Shown piece after piece: positions 22,881 to 31,547 of a DNA stretch of 64,000 bases. This DNA comes from Desmodus rotundus. Taxonomy: Eukaryota > Chordata > Mammalia > Chiroptera > Phyllostomidae. The stretch covers positions 32,317,427 through 32,381,426 of the forward strand of contig NC_071397.1 in assembly GCF_022682495.2 (NCBI RefSeq), given 5' to 3'. The translations under genes and the position numbers were made by a program. Under the pieces are notes generated by a model, which was not told the origin of the DNA, searched no databases, and worked only from the letters and a program-made list of their open reading frames with translations. Every line of letters starts with the position of its first letter. The stretch's first letter is position 1.

Positions 22881-25565
22881 TTGCAGGGAAAGGAGACAGT
22901 TTAAGGACAGGATTTTGAATTAATTTCCCACGCTTGAGCCATATTTTAATTTATTTTTATAAGCATAAGTCTGTACTTCTTGTTGATGTAACTTGCATGT
23001 GGTCTGAAGGAACACAAACTTTCAAAAGTAGTTAAGTAAATAACTGAATTTTGTTTATTTTCATATTATGAACTGATGGAAACACACAGTAAAAGAAATT
23101 CAAACAATAGAAAAGTATATCCCACTGATAGTGACTATTTGACCCTTAACCCACTGTTCCACTCACCAGAGGTAATGCTTTCAACAGTTTCTAATGTATG
23201 CCTCCAGAAACTTTTTATGTATATACATTAATGAATAATTCAGAATCATGTTAAAAATTTTAAATCACATTATTTAATAAACTCATGCAAAAATGGGAAG
23301 AGGATTAAAGCATTTCAAAATTTGCTTTTTTAAATTTAACAATGACTTAAGATTGTTATTGAGGGATTGATTGCTTTAAAGATGATAAATATCTCATTGA
23401 ATGAGTAAGGCTGAGTTGAAGATATTTCTCCAAGGTAAAGATGTAACAAACTTATCTCACTCCTTTTTTTTGAAAAAAAAATTAGTAATGAAAACAGGAG
23501 ACTTCATTTGTGGAAAACTCTAAAAGTTTCAAAATATGTAGCAGAAGGATTTTAAAAAATTAGTCTAAAAATACTTTTAAGAATACCAACTAGTTAATCC
23601 TCAAATTTCTCATGAATAAATAGCAAATAAGAGATACTCCTATAAACCCTTTGCTAAACTCAAAGATGAAGCTTTGGTAATTTTGTGTCCCCTAATGGGT
23701 CAAATAAAAAAAAAGCAACAACCAAAAGCATGCTCCCTCTTCCCCCCATCCCCCCAACATTTGATGTTTCTATTGTTACAAGGAGACAGTAAAACCCTTA
23801 AAACCTAGAAGGGGCCACACATTTCCTGCAGGGCCTGGACTGAAGGAGCGAAACTGTGAGGTTGCATTAACTTATTTCATTTCAACAAACACTTTGGTGC
23901 ACCTTTCTCAGTACTGGCTTGGTTAGTGAGTTGGGTCCAGGAACGCCGAGCTCTGAGTCTGAAATCCTCAGCCCTGTCCCCTCTGCTGGACTTCTTCCTT
24001 GAGGCCCCACCACTAGTTTGCCCTGTGAATACCCTGATCACCACAGCAGAGGATTAAAGTATATCAAGGTCAAACTATAACTGTAAATATGTGTTAATTC
24101 TGTAGAAGCATTGGTATTATAATTCAAGTTAAACCAATGTTATGGAATGCAGTTTTTGGTTTATTTTGTTGGAGAAAAGTTTTGAATACTTATTATTTGT
24201 AATAGATAATTTAGAAAATTTCCCTTATAATTTTTAATTGAAACCCATGTGTTAAAGAACACAAAGAATTTGCACTCTGAACTCATCTATTTTCTAATAT
24301 GGGTTCTGTTTCATCAGGGGAACTCAGAAAAGTGAACCATTACATAAACCTTAAGAAAACATTACATAAACATCAAGAAAAGAAGTTGAAATATGTTATC
24401 TTCTATTGGTTGTCTGAGATAATTCAGAGGAACTTCTAGAGTTGTGACAAAATAAGTTTTCTTGAAGGTCTGCTTCATTTTTCTGTCATCAGTGAGGTTT
24501 GCAACACCTCCTTTCCAAGTGATTTACTTTCTGAGACAATTTAATGTCTAAATAATGTCTTATTAATTTTATTATTTATATAAAGGTGAAGGCCTGCATT
24601 TACAATTCCATTCCTGTGTACATACAATTAGAGTTCTTTGTTAGAAATAATAAATTTATAGCTCTAAGGTTTCCTCCCCTCCCCCGCTTAGTTCTTTAAA
24701 TTCGATTCGCTGATCTTCTCTTTTCCCTTTTCTACTTTATTTCTCTGGAGTGATAATTCTTCAGTCAACTACCTTCAGCTTATTACCATTTCAAGCATGA
24801 TCCAGTATGTTATCTTTCTTATGCCCTTTATTGAAATATATTTTATTCCCTTTTCTTTCTTTTCTTTATCCCTTGTATATTGTAATTACTGAACTTAGAA
24901 ATTATCCATAAAACAAATACTGCCAATCACTGCTATTGGTTAAATAGAGAGAAGGTTTACACTCCATTATTTAAAGGATTTAAAAAGGGACATTTTTGTC
25001 AGAAAAATAGACCTCTTACCCTGAATTTTTACATAATGACTTTTATTTAAGCTGTAATAAAACAAAGTATGTTCTGAATAGTAGTGTTCAATAAATGATA
25101 TTGTCAACCAGTGATGCCTATGCATTATCTCACTTGTTACCTAACAGGGGAGTGGGGGAATGATTAATTGTGAAGAGAGTGAGATTCAGACTTGATAGCA
25201 TTCGGCATCAGAGCAAATGTGGAGGCACAGCCAGAAGGAAGGTGATTAGGGGGCAACATAAGGAGACTGGGAGACTGGGGCAGTGAGGTAAAATTTGTAT
25301 GTGGGGTGGAGGGATTCCTCAAAACAAAACAAGTCAGGACGAACTGGAGTAATGGAAGGCATGTTTTGTCTTTCAAATTTTGCCTGGGGCAGACTTAGCT
25401 TGACTGTGACTCAGCCTTTGACCTCTAAAACATGCCCACTGACCAGTGACCACTCATGACTTAAAGAAGCTCAGTCTCATGTTTGGGATTTTGGTGGCCT
25501 GGGAATTTTAAATGATAAACAGCTAAACAGAGCTTACTGTAAAATAAATAAGATCCATTGTAATT
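22881..25565. other. Anonymous non-coding sequence
   Basis: Strongly AT-rich, with no exon or named repeat recognised. A T8/A9 homopolymer pair lies near 23464-23480. Confidence 0.5.
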
Positions 25566-25581
25566 TAGCCTGGAAATATTT

Positions 25582-25981
25582 TTTTAAATATATTTATTGA
25601 TTATGCTATTACAGTTGTCCCATTTCCCCCCCCTCACTCCACTCCATCCTGTCCACCCCCTCCCTCCCACATTCCCCTCCTATAGTTCATGTCCATGGGT
25701 CATACTTATAAGTTCTTTGGCTTCTACATTTCCTACACTATTCTTACCCTCCCCCTGTCTATTTTCCACCTATCATCTATGCTACGTATTCTCTGTACCT
25801 TTCCCCCCCTCTCCTCCTCCCACTCCCCTATTGACAACCCTCCATGTGATCTCCATCTCTATGGTTCTGTTCCTGTTCTAGTTGTTTGCCTAGTTTGCTC
25901 TTGTTTTTGTTTTAGGTGGGGTCGTTAATAACTGTGAGTTTGCTGTCATTTTTACTGTTCCTATTTTTTATCTTCTTTTTC
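25582..25981 (-). other. HAL1 3' UTR and A-rich end
   Basis: Reading minus: a purine-rich, G-rich stretch, then GGGACAACTGTAATAGC, ATAATCAATAAATATATTT and an A run. The same 3' UTR recurs at 35218-35612, 60772-61161, and as truncated pieces at 31425-31547, 46428-46640 and 55995-56060. AATAAA here is the polyadenylation signal. Confidence 0.8.
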
Positions 25982-26821
25982 TTAGGTAACTCCCTTTAAC
26001 ATTTCATATAATAAGGGCTTGGTGATGATGAACTCCTTTAACTTGACCTTATCTGACAAGCACTTTATCTTCCCTTCCATTCTAAATGATAGCTTTGCTG
26101 GATAGAGCAATCTTGGATGTAGGCCCTTGCCTTTCATGACTTGGAATACTTCTTGCCAACCCCTTCTTGCCTGTAAGGTCTCTTTGGGGAAATCAGCTGA
26201 CAGTCTTATGGGAACTCCTTTGTAGGTAACTGTCTCCTTTTCTCTTGCTGCTTTTAAGATTCTCTCCTTCTCTTTCATCTTAGGTAATGTAATTATGATG
26301 TGCCTTGGCATGTTCCTCCTTGGGTCCAGGTTCTTTGGGACTCTCTGAGCTTCCTGGACTTCCTGGAAGTCTATTTCCTTTGCCAGACTGGGGAAGTTCT
26401 CCCTCATTATTTGTTCAAATAAGTTTTCAATTTTTTGTTCTTCCTCTTCTCCTTCTGGCACCCCTATAATTCAGATGTTGGAATGTTTCAAGATGTCCTG
26501 GAGGTTCCTAAGCCTCTCCTCATTTTTCCGAGTTCTTGTTTCTTCATTCTTTTCTGGTTGGATGTTTCTTTCTTCCTTCTGGTCCACACTGTTGATTTGA
26601 GTCCCAGTTTCCTTCACATCACTATTGGTTCCCTGTACATTTTCCTTTGTCTTTCTTAGCATAGCCTTCATTTTTTCATCTATTTTTCGAACAAATTCAA
26701 CCAATTCTGTGAGCGTCTTAATAACCAGTGTTTTGAACTGTGCATCCGGTAGGTTGGCTATCTCTTCCTCGCTTAGTTGTATTTTTTCTGGAGCTTTGAA
26801 GTGTTCTGTCATTTGGGCCAT
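25982..26821 (-). pseudogene. ORF1: HAL1 ORF1 (L1 ORF1p-like), one in-frame stop
   Basis: 280 codons including the stop, start ATG at 26821-26819, end TAA at 25984-25982. The N-terminal ~115 residues (from MAQMTEHFKAPEKIQ) are charged and heptad-like, as in the coiled coil by which L1 ORF1p trimerises. The rest matches the RRM-like and C-terminal domains: IENLFEQIMRENFPSL, RHIIITLPKMKEKERILKAA, and YKGVPIRLSADFPKETLQAR. The product of the family binds L1-type RNA and acts as a nucleic-acid chaperone. A TGA at 26473-26471, after KHSNI, is the only interruption; the frame resumes at once with IIGVPEGEEEE. CGA to TGA decay of an arginine codon is the simplest cause. An intact relative is likely elsewhere in the genome. 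Confidence 0.88.
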
Positions 26822-27567
26822 TTTTTTTTTTTTTTTTTTTTTGGTCTTGGTGTGTCTGTTACTTAAAGGGGCTGAGCCTTAGGTGTTCACCGGGGCGGGG
26901 TAACACTGGTCGCTGTGCTGTGATGCTGTATATGGGGGAGGGGCTGAGAGGGAGCAATGACACCCGCTCCATTCTCCATGGGATTTCAATCTTTCACTCT
27001 GCTACCCACAATCAAACTGGGCCCCTCAGGTTCTGGTTCCCGAGTGGGTGGGCTTGTGCTTGCCCTAGGCCCCCATGGGCCTCTCCAATGACCTCTCCTG
27101 TGAGGCTGGGAGTTTCTTCTGCTGCCGCCCCAACCCCCATGGGCATTTTCAATCAGAGGTTTGAGGCTTTATTTCCCTGCATTGGAGCCTTGGGTTGCAC
27201 GATCTCCTTTGCTCCCCGCCGTTTGTCCGGTTTATCTGTGAGTGAGTGTGGGGCTGTGGGGTGCTACCCTCCGTTCTGCCTGCCCCGTTCTCCGCCACTC
27301 TGAGTCCGGCCCTCTCGGTTTATCTGTGTACAAATGTGGGGCCGCGGGGTCTGCTAGTGGTCAGACTGCCTGCCCCTTTCGTCCCACACTCCACCAATCT
27401 CGGTCCCGCCACAGCCATGCGAGTCCTCTCCACCCCTCCTACCGGTCTGGATGAATGTTTATTTTTTATTTCCTTGGTGTCGGACTTCCTTGCCCCTCGA
27501 TTCTCTGTCAGTTCTGGTTGTGCGAGGAGGCGCTGTGTGTCTACCTACCCCGCCATCTTGGTTCTTC
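26822..27567 (-). promoter_or_regulatory. HAL1 5' UTR/internal promoter with YY1-type site
   Basis: GC- and CpG-richer than the surroundings. On the minus strand it begins GAAGAACCAAGATGGCGGGG (27567-27548); CAAGATGGC is the YY1-type site that positions transcription at the start of L1 elements. It ends in 22 consecutive A (T22 on plus at 26821-26842) that run into the ORF1 start codon. About 745 bp. Confidence 0.7.
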
Positions 27568-27583
27568 TAGCCTGGAAATATTT

Positions 27584-27865
27584 AAGTAAATGGGCTCTAA
27601 TAAGTTCTCTCACTAGGCTTAATAAAGTCTTGGGAAACTGATGTCAGCCCAACAGAGAAAAGTACTCTGAGGATGAGTTATTTGTAACTGTGGTGTATTC
27701 ATCTGCATAATTAGAAAACTTTGTAAAACATGAACTTTTTGGTGACAGAATTGAAAAATTTACAAAAACAATGATGTCAGTATTTGCATATATATGCAGA
27801 AATACTATGAAGAAATGGAGATAAAAAACAACATACAATATATAATTTTATAATATAATTATATA
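27584..27865. other. Anonymous AT-rich sequence
   Basis: No feature recognised between HAL1 and mariner. The last ~30 bp (from about 27833) are AT-rich and are nearly repeated on the far side of the mariner. Confidence 0.5.
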
Positions 27866-29217
27866 CCAAGGTTTGTCTGGAAAAAGTCCAGCCATTGTTA
27901 ATATGAGAACTATTTGTGCGACATCAATGTAACCTGGCAGCCAAGGAAAGTGGACTGGCATGCGTATGTGTGATTAGTGAAGATTTCACTGTATACTACT
28001 CAGTGAAGGCAGTAGACGCTGCTGACTGAGCATGTGTACTGTGTGGCCATTGCATTCAAAATGACTGAGCGAGTAGAGCAACGAATTTGCATTAAATTTT
28101 GCGCTAGGCCTGAACATTCCTCTGAGGAAACTATTTGGATGATTTAGAAGGCTTTTGGGGATGATGCAATGAGTGCAGCACAAATAAAAGTGTGGCACAA
28201 ATACTTCAAAGATTGTCGAGAATCTGTTGAAAATGATCCATGCTCTGGAAGGCCTGCAACAGTCAGAACACCTGAGAATGTTGAACATGTTTGGGCTGCA
28301 ATAAAAAAGATTGGTGAGTGACAGTGTGAGAACTAGAAGCTGATCTGGGGATTCCAAAAACTGTGTCTGAGATTTTGATGCAGGATCTTGGCATGAAACG
28401 TATTGTGGCAAAATTCATTCCACAGCTTTTGCTACCAGAGCAGAAGGAACATCGTTCTGCAGTTGCTAATGACTTGATTCAAACTACTACCAATGAATCA
28501 GATTTCCTCAAGAAGGTCATAACCAGAGTTGAATGGTGAATCTATAGTTCCTGATCCAGAAACAAAGACCCAGTCGTCCCAATGGAAGTTGCCTAGTTCT
28601 CTATGCCTGAAGAGACACGGCAAAGTCACATCAAGATCAAGACCCTGTTAACTGTGTTTTCTGATTGGAAAAGAGTTGTCCATCATGAGAGGCAGTTCCA
28701 GGACAAGCAGTTAATAAGGAATGATACCTCAATGTTCTTTGTCAGTTGAGAGGTACAATACAAGGAAAATGAAAATGGCCACAGCTATGGGCACTTGGTT
28801 ATTGGCAGCTTCATCACAACAACGTGCCTGTTCATGCATCACATCTCATGTAGTTTTGGTGAAACATCAAATCACCCAGGTGACTCAGCTCCCCTATAGC
28901 CCAGATTTGGTGCCCTGTGACTTCTGGCTTTTCCCAAACTAAAATCACCTTTGAAAGGGAAGAGATTTCAGACTGTTGGTTGAGATTCAGGAAAATCCAA
29001 GGGGTCAGCTGATGGCGATTCCAACAAATGATTTTGCAGAGTGTTTTGAACAGTGGAAGAGATGCTAGGAGAACTGTGTGAGGTCCCAAGTTGCCTACTT
29101 TGAAGGGAACTGAGGCATCATTGTCCTATGTACAATGTTTCTTGTATCTGGTATCTTGTTAAATAAATGCTTCTATTTTTCATAGTACATGGCTGGATAC
29201 TTTCTGAACAGGCCTCG
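27866..29217 (+). mobile_element. Mariner-family DNA transposon, full length, decayed
   Basis: 1352 bp between TA dinucleotides at 27864-27865 and 29218-29219, the target that mariners duplicate. The ends are imperfect inverted repeats of about 30 bp: CCAAGGTTTGTCTGGAAAAA...GTCCAGCCAT at left; on the other strand at right CGAGGCCTGTTCAGAAAG...TATCCAGCCATG. Between them lies a transposase pseudogene. The organisation and protein text fit a vertebrate mariner of the type also common in ruminants. Inactive because the transposase is broken. Confidence 0.9.
28061..29113 (+). pseudogene. Mariner transposase pseudogene
   Basis: Starts MTERVEQRICIKFCARPEHS at the ATG at 28061 and ends VAYFEGN at the TGA at 29111-29113; about 350 codons, the normal length for mariner transposases. 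The N-terminal DNA-binding half is readable (IKVWHKYFKDCRESVEND, CSGRPATVRTPENVEHVW). In-frame stops occur at 28144-28146, near 28319 and near 28537, with frameshifts afterwards. Of the three catalytic aspartates, the first lies in a segment changed to TRVEW (normally a GDE-type motif) and the second is Asn in LHHNNVPVH. The third is kept in YSPDLVPCDFWLF. It could not cut DNA. Confidence 0.88.
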
Positions 29218-29219
29218 TA

Positions 29220-29368
29220 TACAATATAATTTTATAATATATAATAGGTATATATGTAGATGCAGGATTTCTAATGTGCACCATCCTGGCATTATGTCTG
29301 ATATGTGCAACATATCAGCATATATTTATGTTGTACATATGTTGTACAACATATGTACAACATAAATA
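29220..29368. repeat. AT-rich palindromic region with a 46-bp perfect inverted repeat
   Basis: 29323-29368 reads identically on both strands, centred on TTGTACAA, with 23-bp arms and no spacer. Just upstream, TGATATGT-GCA-ACATATCA (29299-29317) is a second, perfect 8-bp stem with a 3-base loop. Both could extrude as cruciforms or fold as hairpins in RNA. Confidence 0.9.
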
Positions 29369-29399
29369 CTTCTAGGTGTAAAAAAGATGCAACAAATTA

Positions 29400-29717
29400 T
29401 TGATTATAATGAACAGTGTTTTTTCCTACAAAAAAAGAAGGTAAAAACTCTCTGAAATATGTGGTGGTTAAGCTTCCATTACTTGTTTGAGACATTGTTG
29501 TCTCGGTTATTTTTCCTTTCCCCTTGCATTTCATCAGTTAACAATTTCTGGCAATTATCTTGCATGCTCTTTCACATACATTCCTTTTTTTTTGTCTCCA
29601 CTGCTGTTGCCTGTTTAGGCCAGTTGCTCCTAAACTTGCATCTCTTATGGGGATTGTTGCACAACTGCCTCCAGGTTCTCCTCTTGTTTCACATCTTAGT
29701 TAAAACATGATATTTTT
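29400..29717 (+). repeat. L2-like remnant
   Basis: 29585-29705 follows the L2 passage on paired chromosome-like pyrimidine text: TCTCCACTGCTGTTGCCTG, TAGGCCAGTTGCTCC, ATTGTTGCACAACTGCCTCC, GTTCTCCTCTT. The first part of the interval is unrecognised. Confidence 0.45.
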
Positions 29718-30790
29718 TTCACTTTATTGTAGCCATTCAGGTAGGTGTGAAATGGTATCTCATGGAGATTTTAACTTGAATTTCTTTTATCTTTAAAAAT
29801 TTTTTAAATTAAAACAATTTTAATTTAGTTGACATTCAGTGTTAGTTTCAGGTGTGTGGCATAATGGTTAGACATTTATATAACTTGTGAAGTGATTGCT
29901 GATAAATCTAATATCCCCTTGACACCACACATACTTAATACACTGTTACTGACTGTATTCCCTATACTGTACTTTACATCCCCATGACTACTTTGTAACT
30001 CTAATTTGTACTCCTTAATCCCTTCGCCTCTTTTGCTCATCCCCCCAGCAACCCTCCAAATTCACAGCCATCAGTTTGTTCTCTGTGACTATGATTGCGT
30101 TTCTTGATGATTAGTGAGCTTGAACACATTTTTTGAGAGTTTTGGACATTTGGATATGTTCTTTGTGAAATGTCCTTGAAATCTCTTGCCCATTTTTCTA
30201 TTAGGTTGTCTGTCTTATTCATTCACTTTTTAAGAAATTTTTATATATTATGGTAACAAGCCCTTTGTTGCTTGAATGCGTGGCGAGGGTTTTTTAACAA
30301 GGTGTGGCATACTATTTTACTTGCTTTATGGTGTCTTTTGAGAAACAAAATTTACTAATTTTAATACTGACCAATTAATCAATCTTTTCCTTCATGATTA
30401 TTATATTTTATGTCCCATTTAGGAAGTAATTACTGACACACATGTCATAAAAATAATCTCTTATGTTATCTCTTAGAAACGTTATTGTTGCTTTCACATT
30501 TAGATGCACAATGCATCTGGAATTGATTATTGCATATTATTGAGGCATGATTATTGCGCATGCTGTGATTTCCTTGTGGATATCAGATTTCCACTATATT
30601 ATTCATGGAGAAGGCTTTATGTGCTGCTCTACAATGCCAGCTTTATCATTACTCATTTTTACAGATATGTGTGGGTCTTTATCATAACTCTTTATTCTGT
30701 TCTATTGATTTACTTGTTAAAACTTTGGCAAAACAATGCTGTTGTTATTAATTTTCTTGAAAAGAAAAAAGTACTTTTCTGGATTCATTT
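29718..30790 (-). repeat. Old L1 (L1M-type) ORF2/3' segment, antisense, split by another L1 tail
   Basis: 29718-29800 (GTGTGAAATGGTATCTCATGG) continues at 30100 (TTGATGATTAGTGAGC) through CTCTTGCCCATTTTTCTATTAGG, which together give the reversed end of L1 ORF2. The homology runs on past 30480 (TGTGTGGGTCTTTATCATAAC, TCTATTGATTTACTTG). All frames are heavily decayed. Confidence 0.75.
29805..30095 (-). mobile_element. L1 3' UTR fragment nested in older L1
   Basis: TAGTTGACATTCAGTGTTAG, TGGTTAGACATTTATATAAC, TACTGTACTTTACATCCCC and the following pyrimidine-rich text are a reversed L1 3' UTR. A poly-T/A-rich edge (TTTTTTAAATTAAAAC) lies at its left. It interrupts the older L1 exactly between the 'tgcatttct' and 'gatgattagtga' parts of that element. 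Confidence 0.72.
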
Positions 30791-30829
30791 TGAGGAAAAC
30801 ACAAGGGTAGTAAAATGTGTTATTATTAT

Positions 30830-31345
30830 ATTTATCACTTATTGAGGTATATTTATATATAGTAAAATTCACTCTTCTTAGCTGTACAGTTCTGACTTTG
30901 ACAAATGCATGAAGCCATATATCTATCACCATAAATAAGATATAGAACATTTCGAGTACCTCAAAGTCCCCTTAGGCCCTTGTAGCCAATATTTTCCCCT
31001 AGCACAGCCCTTGGTAAGCCTTGTCTATTTTCTGTTCTACAGTTTTATTCTTTTAACGATATCTTTGCTGAGCAGATATTTTAAATTTGGATGAAGTCTG
31101 ATTTATCAACTTTTCCTTGTGTTTTTGGTATATCTAAAGAATCTTTGCCTGACGTCACAAATTTTTTTCCCTATTGTTTTATGGTTTTAGGTTTTACCTG
31201 TAAGTCTAGATCTGGCTTGAGTTAATATTTTTAGATGTGAAATGTGAGTCAGAGATTTTTCTTTGCATATAGATATTCCATTATTCAAGTACTATTTCTT
31301 GAAAATACTTTCCTTTCTGCATTGAATTGCCTTTGTGCCTATGTA
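30830..31345 (-). repeat. Second old L1M-type fragment, antisense
   Basis: 30830-31035 (TTGAGGTATATTTATATATAG, AAATTCACTCTTCTTAGCTG, TACAGTTCTGACTTTGACAA) is a reversed L1M 3' UTR. 31040-31345 (TTTGCTGAGCAGATATTTT, GAAGTCTGATTTATCAAC) is reversed ORF2 3' sequence. Its left edge abuts the previous L1, so two copies or an internal deletion are possible. Confidence 0.65.
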
Positions 31346-31424
31346 ACCCCCCCAACTGTATATATACGTCTTTCCTATATCTATTTGCCTTTCCATATAC
31401 ATTTTTTAGTAATTATTTAGAATT

Positions 31425-31547
31425 TTTAAATATATTTATTGATTATGCTATTACAGTTGTCCCATTTCCCCCCCTCACTCCACTCCATCCTGTCCACCCC
31501 CTCCCTCCCACATTCCCCCCCTATAGTTCATGTCCATGAGTCATACT
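31425..31547 (-). mobile_element. 5'-truncated HAL1 3' end
   Basis: Differs at only a few positions from 25578-25710 of the young HAL1 over about 120 bp: same poly-T edge, TATGCTATTACAGTTGTCCC, pyrimidine-rich tract and TATAGTTCATGTCCATGAG. A severely 5'-truncated recent copy inserted beside old L1. I found no clear target duplication. Confidence 0.8.

Larger units (their letters stand above)
25566..27583 (-). mobile_element. HAL1-type half-LINE, full length, with 16-bp target duplication
   Basis: The element proper is about 25582-27567 on the minus strand: 5' UTR (26822-27567), ORF1 (25982-26821), 3' UTR (25582-25981) and an A-rich end. There is no ORF2: the ORF1 stop is followed directly by the 3' UTR, as in two other copies in this window. 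TAGCCTGGAAATATTT occurs perfectly at 25566-25581 and 27568-27583, so the copy is one intact insertion. HAL1 elements are L1-derived elements that lost ORF2 and rely on L1 ORF2 protein in trans. The perfect duplication and nearly open ORF1 indicate a recent insertion. Confidence 0.9.

Noticed and set aside
25597..25928. Pro/Ser/Phe-rich plus-strand frames
   Set aside because: Antisense of the purine-rich HAL1 3' UTR; the same kind of frame appears at 31327-31539 and 60780-61058 for the same reason.
26920..27641. 127- and 131-codon frames on the plus strand
   Set aside because: Antisense to the GC-rich HAL1 5' UTR; absence of stops follows from base composition, and the frame runs past the element edge.
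28721..28942. 73-codon frame ending CDFWLFPN
   Set aside because: Not a gene of its own; it is the C-terminal part of the mariner transposase pseudogene in a shifted frame.
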